Below are positions 32,028 to 42,588 of a DNA stretch of 56,531 nt, piece after piece. Where the stretch lies: positions 1 through 56,531 of the forward strand of contig JAGAWU010000014.1 of assembly GCA_017941235.1 (NCBI GenBank). The letters run 5' to 3'. Position numbers and translations under genes: made by a program. This stretch comes from Bacilli bacterium. Lineage in GTDB: Bacteria; Bacillota_I; Bacilli_A; RF39; UBA660. Every line of letters starts with the position of its first letter. The stretch's first letter is position 1. The notes below the pieces were generated by a model. It saw only the letters and a list, made by a program, of their open reading frames with translations, ran no database searches and was not told the origin of the DNA.

Positions 32028-33099
32028 ATAATTTTGAAAAGAAGTTTTTCTTCTTTTCTTTTTTTGTTTTTACAAATACATCTATATTTCCAATAACACT
32101 ATCACCTAAATAAATATCAATAATCCCTATTTTATCACCATTACTATAATTAGTAGTATTATTAATTTTTAAAACTGTTCTAACTTTATCTTTCTCTTTC
32201 TCAGTAAGAGGATATTTAAATGATTTTTTTATATATACACTATCATTACCTAAAAAATCATTATATGAAAATTTATCTTTATCTAAAATAGTATAACTTT
32301 TATATTTACTATATATATATTCATATAACTCTTTATGATTTTGATAATGATTAGGATCCTTTAAAGATACTATAGTAAGCCTTAAATCATCCTTTGTAGC
32401 AGTAGAAACAAGAGTTTTACCAGCATTTGGAGTATAACCTGTTTTACCTCCAGTTGCAAATTCATATTCTTTTAAAAACTTATTTCTATTGTACCACAAA
32501 TAAGATTTATTATTAGAAGATACTTCATATTTATATGTAGATGAAACTTTTCTATAAAAAGAAGACTTTTTATAAATATAACTTGATAATAATGCCATAT
32601 CATAACTAGAAGAATAATTCTGAGTTTTTTCATCTAATCCATGTGGATTATTAAATACAGTATTCTTCATACCTAAAGTTCTAGCCTTTTCATTCATTAA
32701 TTCAACAAACTCTTCTTCACTCTTACAAACATTATTAGCAATTACAACACTACTATCATTACCACTTCTTAAAATAAGTCCATAAAGTAAATCTTTAAGT
32801 TTCATCTCCTCTCCTACTTCTAAATATATATTAGTACCATACATAGATAAGACTTCATCACCTACTTTATAAATATCTTCAAGTTTTCCATTTTCTATAG
32901 CTATAAGAAAAGTCATAATTTTAGTAGTAGATGCTATTAATCTTTTTTCATTCATATTCTTTTGATATAAAACTCTACCACTATCAATATCCATAACTAC
33001 TGTACTTTTTCCTGTATCAGTAAAAGCAAAAACAGAAGTAGGAAAAGAAACCAAAAAAATAAAACAAAAATAAAGTAAAATTTTTTTCACAAAAATCAC
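32020..33099 (-). CDS. D-alanyl-D-alanine carboxypeptidase (PBP5/DacF type)
   Basis: A 359-residue secreted serine peptidase trimming the terminal D-Ala from peptidoglycan stem peptides. It has a signal peptide (about 1-25, ending VFAFTD), ASTTKI (S-x-x-K at about 57-60), SGND (S-x-N) and KTGYT (KTG). The C-terminal about 90 residues form the beta-rich DacA-type domain ending in a lysine-rich KEKKKNFFSKLF tail, perhaps a membrane-surface anchor. Together these show the host has a cell wall. The 3' end contains a plus-strand terminator for the convergent gene. Confidence 0.93.
   Translation of the reverse strand: MIFVKKILLYFCFIFLVSFPTSVFAFTDTGKSTVVMDIDSGRVLYQKNMNEKRLIASTTKIMTFLIAIENGKLEDIYKVGDEVLSMYGTNIYLEVGEEMKLKDLLYGLILRSGNDSSVVIANNVCKSEEEFVELMNEKARTLGMKNTVFNNPHGLDEKTQNYSSSYDMALLSSYIYKKSSFYRKVSSTYKYEVSSNNKSYLWYNRNKFLKEYEFATGGKTGYTPNAGKTLVSTATKDDLRLTIVSLKDPNHYQNHKELYEYIYSKYKSYTILDKDKFSYNDFLGNDSVYIKKSFKYPLTEKEKDKVRTVLKINNTTNYSNGDKIGIIDIYLGDSVIGNIDVFVKTKKEKKKNFFSKLFN
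32036..32065 (+). terminator. Terminator inside the 3' end of the carboxypeptidase gene
   Basis: GAAAAGAAG/CTTCTTTTC stem (32036-32058), then seven T residues on the plus strand. It ends the metallophosphoesterase-like gene while lying within the opposite coding sequence, whose lysine-rich tail it encodes. Confidence 0.7.
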
Positions 33100-33131
33100 C
33101 TATTAAAATCTATGAAACTAAATAAAAAAAA

Positions 33132-33150
33132 GACCATTATATTAATGGTC
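33132..33150 (-). terminator. Terminator overlapping the 3' end of 33137-34144
   Basis: GACCATTA/TAATGGTC hairpin followed on the minus strand by eight T residues. It begins inside the last codons of the transglutaminase-like gene. Confidence 0.75.
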
Positions 33151-34144
33151 CAGATTGTTTATTATCATAATCTTTAATATTAACAGGAATAGAATTTTTT
33201 AAAAGTACATATCTTAATGAAGGTTTAGTTGGTACACCTGCTTTAAATTTTTTAGGAAATAATACTAAAGGAATAGTTTTATTATCAATTCTATATCCTA
33301 AAACTGAAAGAGATGCTATTTCTTCAGGATTAACTTTTCTAATATTTTTATTAGGAGCAAGTATAAAATAAGAATACTTATCATTATCATGTAAATAGAT
33401 ACATTGAACTATATCAACACTTAAATCTTTATTTGTTCTCTTTAATTCAACACCATGTATCTTTTCCATTTCTTCTTTACTGAAATAATTATATTCTAAA
33501 TCTCTAACAAAATCTTTTGATTCATAATAACCTTCTTTAAGTTTACCCAGTGATTCAAAAAATATTTCCAATTTATCAGATAATGTATTATTACTATCAT
33601 TAATATGTTTTAATTTTTCTTTTAGTAATTTTAACTCTATTTCTCTTTCTTTATAAAAAGAAAACTTTTTATCTATTTCATCAAGTAATTGATCTGTTTT
33701 TTCATCATGAATAATAAAAGTAGATAATTTATTAGTATCTTGAGATAAAGAAATACCAAAATTAAAAGTTTTATCCCCATATTTTATTCTAGATAAATCT
33801 GTATAAGTACCATTAGTAGCATCAGCACCCCAAATCTTACCATCATATATAAAATTAACAGAAGAATGTCCTGAAGAAACAATAATATTTGGAACGCCAA
33901 CATCTGTAAGTAATTCTGAATATAAAGCAGCCCATTCTTTACATATTACTTGATTAGAATTAAAATCTAAAGTACTTGCATTAATTCCATTAGAATATAA
34001 CTTTGCCCTATTAAAATCTGAAGTATTTTGATAAGCTGTATTAAAATTTAAATACATAGCTAACTTCAAATAAATATATCTAGCTTTCTCTAAATTATTT
34101 AACCCATCTGGCATATCCTTTAATATTAAATCTTCAAAATTCAT
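33137..34144 (-). CDS. Transglutaminase-like cysteine enzyme
   Basis: A 335-residue protein without signal peptide or membrane helix. The catalytic triad of the transglutaminase-like/papain fold can be read: C in QVICKEWAALYSELL (about 88), H in SSGHSSVNF (about 113) and D in WGADATNG (about 124). The C-terminal half is helical and basic with no known domain. The family includes peptidases and crosslinking enzymes; the substrate is unknown. Its own terminator follows; a separate terminator separates it from the lipoprotein gene upstream. Confidence 0.7.
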   Translation of the reverse strand: MNFEDLILKDMPDGLNNLEKARYIYLKLAMYLNFNTAYQNTSDFNRAKLYSNGINASTLDFNSNQVICKEWAALYSELLTDVGVPNIIVSSGHSSVNFIYDGKIWGADATNGTYTDLSRIKYGDKTFNFGISLSQDTNKLSTFIIHDEKTDQLLDEIDKKFSFYKEREIELKLLKEKLKHINDSNNTLSDKLEIFFESLGKLKEGYYESKDFVRDLEYNYFSKEEMEKIHGVELKRTNKDLSVDIVQCIYLHDNDKYSYFILAPNKNIRKVNPEEIASLSVLGYRIDNKTIPLVLFPKKFKAGVPTKPSLRYVLLKNSIPVNIKDYDNKQSGPLI

Positions 34145-34208
34145 ACTATCACCAATTATATTGTATCAAAAAAAAAGAAAAGTAAAAGCTTTTCTTTACA
34201 CATATTTA

Positions 34209-34751
34209 CTAATAAAGTCCATGAATTTTATCTCTATCTAAATCACTTAAATCTTCAAGTATCCATTTTCCATCATCTTTATGAAATGTAAATGTTATCT
34301 CTTGCTTTACTCTATCATCAACTATTTTCATTTCCTTAATTTTATAATCCCAATATTTCTTTAAATCTAATGTCCCATCTTCTTTTTGAAAATCTTTCTT
34401 ATTCTGTTCATAATATGCTTCACTCTTGTTAATTGAATTACGATAATCATATACTTCAACTTCAACTATTACTGTTGCATTTTCTCCATTTATCTTTTCA
34501 TCCTTGATTTTATAAGATAAATCTTGATACTGTCTTTCCATTAATCCTCTATAATCTTCTTTTTGATCATCTGTAAGCTCATTATTACTACTTACTACAT
34601 TATCAAGTTGTAATAATACTTCACTATCAAGTCTCTGGTATTTAGACATAAAGTTTTCTACTTTCGACGATGGTGTATCTGTAATATTACCACAACCACT
34701 CATAATAAAAATAAATATTACTACAAACAATAACCTTATATACTTTTTCAT
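34209..34751 (-). CDS. Lipoprotein, unknown
   Basis: Predicted 180 residues; the start M-K-K-Y is chosen behind GGAGGATATAG. A signal peptide with lipobox IMSGC (about residues 15-19) predicts anchoring at the outer face of the membrane. The mature part resembles a small NTF2/DUF4878-like fold: an N-terminal helix (KVENFMSKYQRLDSE), then VIVEVEVYDY and IVDDRVKQEITFTFHKDDGKWILEDL, the last being the usual closing strand. Function unknown. Confidence 0.75.
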   Translation of the reverse strand: MKKYIRLLFVVIFIFIMSGCGNITDTPSSKVENFMSKYQRLDSEVLLQLDNVVSSNNELTDDQKEDYRGLMERQYQDLSYKIKDEKINGENATVIVEVEVYDYRNSINKSEAYYEQNKKDFQKEDGTLDLKKYWDYKIKEMKIVDDRVKQEITFTFHKDDGKWILEDLSDLDRDKIHGLY

Positions 34752-34800
34752 TTCTATATCCTCCATTATTATAATGTACATTATAAATAATAAGTATACA

Positions 34801-34825
34801 AAAAAAAGGAAGAATTTTCTTCCTT
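34801..34825 (-). terminator. Terminator after the hybrid kinase
   Basis: AAGGAAGAA/TTCTTCCTT inverted repeat with a minus-strand T-run, overlapping the last codons of 34824-37649. Confidence 0.75.
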
Positions 34826-37649
34826 ATCCTAAATATCTTTTTACAATATCTATTATTCTTAAAGTCTCAATCTTTAATGATTCAAAATTATTATTTATAT
34901 ACTCTGATTCTCCTGCTTTACTCTTCATTTCTTGATCAAGTGCCATTTCAGCAAGTTTACTAAATCCTAAATACTTACTATCACTTTTTAAAGAATGAAC
35001 AAGTATAGCATAATCAGGCATATTATTTTCATTTTTATATTTTTCCATATTAGAAAGTTTTTCATCTATAGCAGATAAGAAATCTTTAAGTGTTTCATTA
35101 TACATTTCCTTATCTCCAAGTAATTCAAGAGCTCTTGCATACTCTATACCATTCTTAATTAGATAATCCGTATTAAGAACTACTGAAGAACTATCTAAAT
35201 CATTTTTTGAAACCACTACAGAAGAATTATCAGAGCTAGATATTTTATTACTATCAATATCTATAGTATTAACATCTTTACTTAAATCAAACCATTCTTT
35301 AGGGAATTTATTCTCTCTTGTTTTCTCCAATATAAATTCAGCAATAACTTCTTCAAGTAATTTTTTATCTACAGGTTTAGATATATACTCATCAAAACCT
35401 GCCTTTAAAAACCTTTCTCTAGCACCATTAATAGCATCAGCTGTTAAAGCCACTACTTTAGTATTAAATCCTGGTATTTGTTTTAACCTATTAAGTGTTT
35501 CTATTCCATCCATCTCAGGCATCATATAATCCATAAATATTAATGCATAAGTAGTTTTCTTTACTCTATCTATACATTCCTGACCACTTAAAGCTTCCTC
35601 TAAAACAAAGTTATAATTCTTAAGTAGTTTTTCTGTAATCTTAATATTTAATTTATTATCATCTACTATTAATATTCTTGGTGAATCATCAAAAGATGTA
35701 GAAGTAATTGTACTTTTTGGCTTATCATCAAGTGTTTCTATTTCTTGATTTACTTTTTCTTTATTTAAATCTTCTTTTAAAAGTTCTATTGTATTATTTA
35801 TTCTACTATTCTTAGATGCTTTATGATTATTTAAATAATCTTTAAGTACTCTAAGAAGTTCTTTTTTATCTATTGGTTTAGCAAGATAATCATCAAAACC
35901 ATCTTTTAAATAACTTTCTCTCATACCACTAAGTGCATTCGCAGTAAGTGCTACTACTGGTATATCAAAACCAGGTATTTCTTTTAACTTCTTAAAAGCC
36001 TCAGTTCCTCTCATTCCAGGCATCATATCATCCATTAATATAAGATCAAACTCTTCTCCACCTTTAATTAAATCAATACACTCTTGACCACTCTTAATTA
36101 AAACAGTTGAAATATCATACTTCTTAATAATCTTATCCATAATCTTAAGATTAAGTTCATTATCATCAACAACAAGCACACGAGAATTAGAATATGATGC
36201 ATTATCATCTAATTCTTCTATTTCATCATTATTAGCTTCACCATGAAGTTTAACTATCTTCTGGCTTAGATAAACAATAAACGTAGAACCTTTACCATAT
36301 TCACTTTGAACAACAATTTTTCCACCCATCATTTCAACAAATGACTTAGTAATTGCAAGCCCAAGACCAGTTCCTTCAAGTGTTGTATTTTTATCTTCAT
36401 CAAGTCTATTAAACTTAGTAAATAATGAATCTATTTTATCTTGTTTTATACCACGTCCAGTATCTTTAATTGATATAACTAGTGAACATATATCATTTTC
36501 ATTAATACAACTAACTGTAAAGTTAATTGATCCTTCTTCAGTATATTTAACTGCATTAGTTAAAATATTAGTTATAACTTCTTTTATCTTACCGATATCA
36601 CCATACATAACAGCTGGTATATCAGGAGCAAAATCACATTTTAATTCAATAGGCTTCTCACCTATTCTTGGTATCATTAATTTAGAAATATTTTGAAGTT
36701 CTGGGAGAAGTGTATATTCTTTATTAACAATCTCCATCTTATTAGCCTCAATCTTAGAAATATCAAGTATTCCATTAACTATCTCTAAAAGTGTATTACT
36801 AGCCATAATAATATCATCAGCATCTTTCATAGCTTCATCTAATGTTTCTTCAGTTTTTATACATTCAGAAAAACCAACTATAGCATTTAATGGAGTTCTA
36901 ATCTCATGACTCATATTAGATAAAAACTCACTCTTAGCACGATTAGCCTTTTCAGCATGTTCTTTAGCAAGATTTAGTTGAGTTAGCATTTTTACGTCAG
37001 GATTTTCAATTGTAAAATACATTATCAAACAAGTTAAAACAGTAGAAGGATTTATCATATAATTGGCAGTTGGGAAGAAATATTGAAAAATAGCCATTAC
37101 AACACCTTCAACAATTAGTAAGACCACTGGAATATATTTTTTATTTTTTATATCCTTAATATTTTTTATAACCAATATAATCAAAAACAAATATGCTAAA
37201 GAGAATACAGAATAAGTATAGCTAATAGCAGCACCAGAAGCAACCATCACATTATCTTGATTTGAAGTTTTAATTGGCAGAATTAAAATAATAAAAATAT
37301 TAATAAGGCAAGAAATACTATATATTTTTGAAACCTTAACTAATTTTTTTTCATCTTTATTAGAAATTGAATAGGTATAAAAGGTAAATATTAAAATTGT
37401 TAAAACTAAACCTATTAAATAAAATTTATTAAATAATCCAATAATAATATTTGCATAAGAAAAATTTGGTAAAGAAAACAATCCTAAAACTAAACCAAAA
37501 AAAATGGTAATCAAACAAGTTATTAATAACTTTCCGTAAGTATTATCTTCAATTTCATGCAATCTTTCTTTACTAAAAAATATAAAACTTAAGACAATTA
37601 ATATTATTAATGCATACGAATTTAATAAAATAAAACCTTCATTTCTCAT
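34824..37649 (-). CDS. Hybrid sensor histidine kinase with two receivers and Hpt
   Basis: Predicted 941 residues; start at M-R-N-E-G behind AGGAGAG. The N-terminus (1-220) has seven or so membrane helices, a membrane-embedded sensor. The kinase follows: [19 protein letters not shown] (phospho-accepting H), then [12 protein letters not shown] and EGTGLGLAI. Two receivers come next: VVDDNELN...[10 protein letters not shown]...VALTANA and IVDDNKLN...[10 protein letters not shown]...VALTADA. The C-terminus is an Hpt domain ([15 protein letters not shown]). All phosphorelay residues are present on one chain, so output must come through another protein, not encoded nearby. Confidence 0.92.
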   Translation of the reverse strand: MRNEGFILLNSYALIILIVLSFIFFSKERLHEIEDNTYGKLLITCLITIFFGLVLGLFSLPNFSYANIIIGLFNKFYLIGLVLTILIFTFYTYSISNKDEKKLVKVSKIYSISCLINIFIILILPIKTSNQDNVMVASGAAISYTYSVFSLAYLFLIILVIKNIKDIKNKKYIPVVLLIVEGVVMAIFQYFFPTANYMINPSTVLTCLIMYFTIENPDVKMLTQLNLAKEHAEKANRAKSEFLSNMSHEIRTPLNAIVGFSECIKTEETLDEAMKDADDIIMASNTLLEIVNGILDISKIEANKMEIVNKEYTLLPELQNISKLMIPRIGEKPIELKCDFAPDIPAVMYGDIGKIKEVITNILTNAVKYTEEGSINFTVSCINENDICSLVISIKDTGRGIKQDKIDSLFTKFNRLDEDKNTTLEGTGLGLAITKSFVEMMGGKIVVQSEYGKGSTFIVYLSQKIVKLHGEANNDEIEELDDNASYSNSRVLVVDDNELNLKIMDKIIKKYDISTVLIKSGQECIDLIKGGEEFDLILMDDMMPGMRGTEAFKKLKEIPGFDIPVVALTANALSGMRESYLKDGFDDYLAKPIDKKELLRVLKDYLNNHKASKNSRINNTIELLKEDLNKEKVNQEIETLDDKPKSTITSTSFDDSPRILIVDDNKLNIKITEKLLKNYNFVLEEALSGQECIDRVKKTTYALIFMDYMMPEMDGIETLNRLKQIPGFNTKVVALTADAINGARERFLKAGFDEYISKPVDKKLLEEVIAEFILEKTRENKFPKEWFDLSKDVNTIDIDSNKISSSDNSSVVVSKNDLDSSSVVLNTDYLIKNGIEYARALELLGDKEMYNETLKDFLSAIDEKLSNMEKYKNENNMPDYAILVHSLKSDSKYLGFSKLAEMALDQEMKSKAGESEYINNNFESLKIETLRIIDIVKRYLG

Positions 37650-37690
37650 ACAACACTCTCCTACAATATACATTATAACATATTTTTTAA

Positions 37691-37720
37691 TAAAAAAAAA
37701 AGCAAATAAATTTATTTACT
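37691..37720 (-). terminator. Terminator after the acyl-CoA synthetase-like gene
   Basis: AGTAAATAAATTTATTTGCT-like hairpin with ten T residues on the minus strand, overlapping the last codons of 37716-39722. Confidence 0.7.
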
Positions 37721-39722
37721 TTTTCAATTTTTTTGTATTATTTGGCTTATATATTTTAATATCACCTATTGAAATATTTGTTTCCTCTAAATCAACACAA
37801 ATTTCATCACCACTTAAGCCTTCAGCAACTAATTCATTATAATTTACTTTTCCATTTTTTGTTAACGGAATATCTTTTCGAATTAAAAATTTTGAAGGAA
37901 TTTGGCGAGTTGAAACTGATGGATTTGAAACAAATTGATTATTTATAATATCTCTTACAATTTCTACTTGTTCATTATCATCTAAATCAGCTTCGTCATT
38001 TAATACAATATGGGCAATAGGCATATTTCCAAATCTTGATTCTTCATAATAAGGAGATATAACACAATATTTAACCTTTGGATTACTTTTTATTACATTT
38101 TCAATTTCATATGGTTTAACTTTAAAACCATCAAACCTTGTAAATGATCGATCACTTCTAGTTAAAAATTGCATAACTCCATTTTTATACATTCTAGCAA
38201 TATCCCTAGTAAAAATGAAATCTTCTCCAAAATACTCAACATGTTTCACAATCTCATTTCCATCAAGAACACCTGAAGTAGCAGAATTAGAAGAAATAAT
38301 TAATTCACCTTCAACATAATCTTTATCAGAAGTAAAACGTATAGGCTCTTTTGTATCAGGATTAACAATACCATAAATAGTATTTGACATAGGAATACCT
38401 AATGTACCAGGTAAATTATAATCATTTGTAGCATATGAAGAACATCCACATGTTTCAGACATACCATGACCTTTAGTTAACTTTCCTTTATAACCATGGT
38501 TATTTAAAAAACTATTAATCTTATCTTCATCACTTACTTCCATTGAGTCTCCACCATATGTCATCATAGAAATAAACGATAAATCTTTGTCTTTCAAGCT
38601 TTTATCTTCCAAAAGGCCTAAATACCAAGTAGGAGTTCCGATAACAATCTGCGGTTTATATCTTAATAACATTTTTCCTAAATTATTAGGTGAAAACTCA
38701 GGTATTTGAACTAAATTATTACTATGACTAAATCCAGCATGAACAACATCAACAATACCAAAAGCGGCAAAATAAGGTAAAATATGTAAAGCTTTATCTC
38801 CCTCTTTCATTGGCATATTTGAAGAAAAAGTTTGTTCAGCATAAGCATTAAAGTTTTCATGTGTTAATGGTATAGCTTTAGGCTTTGGACTAGAAGTACC
38901 AGAAGTATGAACAATAGAACAAAGTTTACCAGGTATATAATCCGGAACAGTAAACTGCACATCTTTAGATTCTTTTACTAAATCACTATACATATTAACT
39001 TTTAATAAAGAAGTAGAAATAGCTTCATCTATTTTCTTAGAAATAACTTTAGAATTCTTCATTTTTGATTTTGTAAATTTAATACCATCAAAACTAACAC
39101 CTTCAGAAAGATAGTTTATTTTTTCTTTCATCCCCATTGAGTCAGTAGGCGAAACTAAAGTTACTTCCTCTATTCCTAATTCTTTTAATTCTTTTTCAAT
39201 AGGCTTTATCATTGCTAAATAACATTGATCCAAAACAACTAAATGTTTAATCTTCTCACTTTCAACAAGTGATAAGATTTTCTTTGCACTAACATTAAAA
39301 TCAACACTATCTGGTCTAGGATCAACATAATCTGAAACAGCACCAATTTGAGCAGCTCCATAAAATAAATAAGCAGTCTCGGGAATATTAGGCATTAAAA
39401 ACATAATTCTATCATTATTCTTAACACCTAACTTAGTTAATGATTTAGAAGCTATATCAACATTTTTAAACAAATCACCATAAGTAATTTCTTTGCCATA
39501 ATATGTAATAGCAACATTATTTTTATTATTATTCATACTTTTTATATATTCAAAAACATTCATTTTTGGAATATCATAATTACATTTTTCAACATCATAA
39601 TATACTAACCAAGGTTTATCAACACAAGGATATCCAGTAGGAGGTCCTTGTATTTCACCAGTAAGTAATCCCCTTAAATACATATTTCTTAATTTTCGTT
39701 CATTTACAGATAATCTACCCAT
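37716..39722 (-). CDS. AMP-forming acyl-CoA synthetase-like enzyme
   Basis: A 668-residue member of the ANL superfamily. The P-loop reads HTSGTSSPKPKAIPLTH (about 272-288), and A5 reads GHGMSETCG. RSDRSFTRFDGFKVKP carries the hinge aspartate/arginine, and the C-terminal lysine is in PLTKNGKVNY. It activates a carboxylic acid as acyl-AMP. It is longer than most acyl-CoA synthetases (about 550), with an extra N-terminal 60 residues and an insertion near 190-250. No carrier protein or fatty acid genes are adjacent, so the acid and acceptor are unknown. Confidence 0.85.
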   Translation of the reverse strand: MGRLSVNERKLRNMYLRGLLTGEIQGPPTGYPCVDKPWLVYYDVEKCNYDIPKMNVFEYIKSMNNNKNNVAITYYGKEITYGDLFKNVDIASKSLTKLGVKNNDRIMFLMPNIPETAYLFYGAAQIGAVSDYVDPRPDSVDFNVSAKKILSLVESEKIKHLVVLDQCYLAMIKPIEKELKELGIEEVTLVSPTDSMGMKEKINYLSEGVSFDGIKFTKSKMKNSKVISKKIDEAISTSLLKVNMYSDLVKESKDVQFTVPDYIPGKLCSIVHTSGTSSPKPKAIPLTHENFNAYAEQTFSSNMPMKEGDKALHILPYFAAFGIVDVVHAGFSHSNNLVQIPEFSPNNLGKMLLRYKPQIVIGTPTWYLGLLEDKSLKDKDLSFISMMTYGGDSMEVSDEDKINSFLNNHGYKGKLTKGHGMSETCGCSSYATNDYNLPGTLGIPMSNTIYGIVNPDTKEPIRFTSDKDYVEGELIISSNSATSGVLDGNEIVKHVEYFGEDFIFTRDIARMYKNGVMQFLTRSDRSFTRFDGFKVKPYEIENVIKSNPKVKYCVISPYYEESRFGNMPIAHIVLNDEADLDDNEQVEIVRDIINNQFVSNPSVSTRQIPSKFLIRKDIPLTKNGKVNYNELVAEGLSGDEICVDLEETNISIGDIKIYKPNNTKKLKK

Positions 39723-39836
39723 TAAACATCTACCCCCTTAAAATTGCATACATTATACCACAATTTACATATTTTGTCAAATAAAATATACCATAACCAA
39801 ATTAATAGCTTCAATAAACTAGACATAAATATACAA

Positions 39837-39876
39837 AAAAAAACAGTTAATTTTCTAATATAAAATTAACTATTTC
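39837..39876 (-). terminator. Terminator after the alpha/beta hydrolase gene
   Basis: AGTTAATTTT/AAAATTAACT hairpin with eight T residues on the minus strand, overlapping the last codons of 39847-40542. Confidence 0.7.
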
Positions 39877-40542
39877 TTCTTCAAAACCATATAATTCATG
39901 TTTACCATTCTCTATTATTTTATATATTAATTTATTCTTATTTACAAAATCTAAAATATCACTAACTAGTACAGTTCTATCAATATCTCCTTGAACTATA
40001 TAAACATTTTTATAGTAATGATTCTTAACATATTTATCTGCCTCTTTAAATTCTAAATAAGCCTTCTGATATATCTTAATATTACTATATAAAGGTAAGT
40101 ACTCATTTTTCTTATAATAATCTTTACTTAAAACTCTAACTTTTCTTTCCATAATTTCACAAAAATTAATAGCGGGATTCATTAAATAAATTTTTTCCAC
40201 ATTTTTTGTGATTTCCTCATATCCATTTAATATAACAAACCCACCATAGCTAGATCCAAATAAATATATATTAGAATTATACTTATTCTTTAAATATGAA
40301 ATAGTATCCAAAACATATTTTATACATATATCCAAATTAAACTCTTTATAATTAGTTTTATCTTTTCCATGGCATGGCAAATCAATACTAAAAATATTAT
40401 ATTTATTCTTTAATAAATCACTAAATCTTAAAATAAATTCTTTATCAGCACCTAGTCCATGTATATATAAAAGTATATCTTTACTATCTTCACCAATATT
40501 TAAAGTATTAATTCTATCATTAATTAAAAACTCTTTTTTCAT
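39847..40542 (-). CDS. Alpha/beta hydrolase
   Basis: A 231-residue cytoplasmic serine hydrolase. HGLGADKEF holds the oxyanion loop, DLPCHGKD follows, the nucleophile elbow is GSSYGG (about residue 97), D is in VQGDIDRTV and H in ENGKHELYG. Such single-domain enzymes hydrolyse esters or thioesters. It overlaps the Nudix gene by 4 bp (ATGA junction), so both are translated together. Confidence 0.85.
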   Translation of the reverse strand: MKKEFLINDRINTLNIGEDSKDILLYIHGLGADKEFILRFSDLLKNKYNIFSIDLPCHGKDKTNYKEFNLDICIKYVLDTISYLKNKYNSNIYLFGSSYGGFVILNGYEEITKNVEKIYLMNPAINFCEIMERKVRVLSKDYYKKNEYLPLYSNIKIYQKAYLEFKEADKYVKNHYYKNVYIVQGDIDRTVLVSDILDFVNKNKLIYKIIENGKHELYGFEEEIVNFILEN

Positions 40543-41042
40543 AGATATTCCTCTAACACTTCAAGCATTTCAGTAGCAATTCCCCTAATATCTCCATTTT
40601 TATCTCTGTTCAATGAAAGTTCTTCAATTACTCTATCAACAGGAATATATCTTAATTCAAAATTACCTAATTTTTCATCTTGAGTATAATTAGTTTTAGA
40701 TAAATCAGGTTTACTATCTGTTACATATTCATAATAATATATTTCATTTTTTCTATTTTTACCCTCTTCTGGATAATCTTTATAATAAGCAATACGTTTT
40801 GCAAAAGGTACGATATCATTAATACTAAGATTAATACCAACTTCTTCTTCTATTTCTCTATTTAATGCTTCAATTAAATCTTCTCCTTCTTCAACATGTC
40901 CACCTGGAAATTGATAAACATTAGCTGAATAACCTAAAAGTAATTCATCACTAGAATTTCTAAGAATTAGCTTTACTCTTTTTACAACTTCATCTATATC
41001 CTCTTCTTTTAAATCATAATCATTCTTAAATATTATTTTCAT
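40539..41042 (-). CDS. Nudix hydrolase
   Basis: Predicted 167 residues, starting M-K-I-I-F. The full Nudix box GGHVEEGEDLIEALNREIEEEVG (G-x5-E-x7-R-E-x-x-E-E-x-G) is present around residues 60-82. It removes a nucleoside diphosphate linkage from an unknown substrate. It overlaps the hydrolase gene that follows. Only a weak GGTGA ribosome binding site precedes the chosen ATG; an upstream start would add 14 residues. Confidence 0.88.
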   Translation of the reverse strand: MKIIFKNDYDLKEEDIDEVVKRVKLILRNSSDELLLGYSANVYQFPGGHVEEGEDLIEALNREIEEEVGINLSINDIVPFAKRIAYYKDYPEEGKNRKNEIYYYEYVTDSKPDLSKTNYTQDEKLGNFELRYIPVDRVIEELSLNRDKNGDIRGIATEMLEVLEEYL

Positions 41043-41068
41043 AATCTTTTCACCAATTAAAATTATAT

Positions 41069-41094
41069 CAAAAAAAGAAGACATTGTCTTCTAA
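41069..41094 (-). terminator. Terminator after the Rel/SpoT gene
   Basis: AGAAGACA/TGTCTTCT inverted repeat with a minus-strand T-run between the Rel homolog and the Nudix gene. Confidence 0.8.
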
Positions 41095-42537
41095 CTATTT
41101 TTTACTAAACTCTCTAATCTTTCTCTTTGCAAAAGTAGTATGAGCCTTTTCCTCCCAATCGTTTCTAGGTCCATACTGAAGTACACTTGTAATTATTTTA
41201 ACTATATCACCATTTTGAAGCACATAATCAAAACTAACATCCTTATCATTAACTATAGCTGATACCATTGAATTACCTATATCTGTATGTATCTTATAAG
41301 CAAAATCTATTACAGTTGAACCTTTAGGAAGTTTTATAGTTTCCCCCTTTGGAGTATAAACATATACTTTATCAGAAAAAACTTCTTTCTTAACTTGTGA
41401 AACAAATTCCTCATTATCTCTAAATGCTGAATTAATTTCTAAAAGTGAATCGAAATCCTGCCATTTACTTTTTAAATCCTCTTGCATTTTATCTCTAGCA
41501 CTATCTTTATTTAAATACCAATATGCAGTAAGTCCATAAGATGCTACTTGATCCATATCCTTTGTTCTTATTCTTGCTTGTACTAATCTATCATCATAAC
41601 CAAATACAGTTGTATGAAGTGATCTATAAAGATTAGATTTAGGATTATAAATATAATCTTTAAACATTTCATTAAAAGGTTTATATTTTGAATGAATGAC
41701 TCCAAGTGTTTGATAACAATTATCAATTTCATCTACTATCACTCTTAAAGCCATTAAATCATGAATATCATTTATATTTTCACCAGCACAAATCTTTCTA
41801 TATATACCATATATATTTTTTGTTTTAATTTTAATTTCATTAGGAATATTTTTATCATTTAATATTGTATTTATAGTATTAAGCATATCCAAAAGATTAC
41901 TTTTATTAGTTTCCTCTATTTTATTTCTTCTTTCTAATATACTATTATATTCATAATTTTTTAAATACATAAGTGATAAATCTTCTAAATCACATTTTAT
42001 TCTATAAGCACCAATTGAATATGCAAGTGGAGCAAATATTTCCATTGTTTCTAGTGCTATTTCTTGTTGTTTTTCTTTTTTCTTAAACTCAAGTGTTCTC
42101 ATATTATGAAGTCTATCTGCAAGTTTAATAATTATTATTCTTACATCATTTGTAAGTCCATTAATTATTTTTCTTGTATTAGCATATTTCATTTCAATTT
42201 TAGATGAAAAATTTAGTTTACTAATTTTAGTAACTCCATCTACAAGTTTAGCAACCGAAGGATTAAATTCAAAAGCTATTTCTTCATAAGTAGCATCTGT
42301 ATCTTCTAAAACATCATGAAGTAGTCCTGCACAAAGCGTATCACTATCAGCATGCATTTCTAAAAGTGTATAACAAACATTAAGTGGATGTATTATATAA
42401 GGCTCACCACTTTGTCTATATTGTCCTTCATGATATTTATCAGCAAATTTATACGCTTTAACTACTTTTTCTATATCTTCTTTACTATAATCATTCATTT
42501 TAACAAGTAAATCTTTTAATGTTAGTTCATTCATCAT
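41095..42537 (-). CDS. Rel/SpoT homolog, probably a (p)ppGpp hydrolase
   Basis: Predicted 480 residues; start at ATGATG behind GGGAGGTG. The HD hydrolase domain is intact (HPLNVCYTLLE, LLHDVLEDT, LADRLHNMRTL). The synthetase domain is recognisable (DIHDLMALRVIVDE...CYQTLG, FKDYIYNPKSNLYRSLHTTV) but the catalytic EVQIRT block reads QARIRT and the following AEYG-AAHW reads ASYGLTAYW. The Glu-to-Gln change is at the position whose E-to-Q mutation inactivates synthesis in Streptococcus Rel. A TGS domain ends the protein; the usual ZFD/ACT region (about 250 residues) is missing. It is therefore probably a hydrolase-only enzyme. Confidence 0.88.
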   Translation of the reverse strand: MMNELTLKDLLVKMNDYSKEDIEKVVKAYKFADKYHEGQYRQSGEPYIIHPLNVCYTLLEMHADSDTLCAGLLHDVLEDTDATYEEIAFEFNPSVAKLVDGVTKISKLNFSSKIEMKYANTRKIINGLTNDVRIIIIKLADRLHNMRTLEFKKKEKQQEIALETMEIFAPLAYSIGAYRIKCDLEDLSLMYLKNYEYNSILERRNKIEETNKSNLLDMLNTINTILNDKNIPNEIKIKTKNIYGIYRKICAGENINDIHDLMALRVIVDEIDNCYQTLGVIHSKYKPFNEMFKDYIYNPKSNLYRSLHTTVFGYDDRLVQARIRTKDMDQVASYGLTAYWYLNKDSARDKMQEDLKSKWQDFDSLLEINSAFRDNEEFVSQVKKEVFSDKVYVYTPKGETIKLPKGSTVIDFAYKIHTDIGNSMVSAIVNDKDVSFDYVLQNGDIVKIITSVLQYGPRNDWEEKAHTTFAKRKIREFSKK

Positions 42538-42554
42538 AATAACACCTCCCAAAC

Positions 42555-42588
42555 AAAAAGCGACCAAAGAATTTTCTTTAATCGCTCA
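42555..42588 (-). terminator. Terminator after the small peptide gene
   Basis: AGCGA..AAAGAA/TTCTTT..TCGCT stem followed by TTTTTG on the minus strand. It overlaps the last codons of 42578-42673 and closes that unit before the Rel homolog. Confidence 0.75.
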
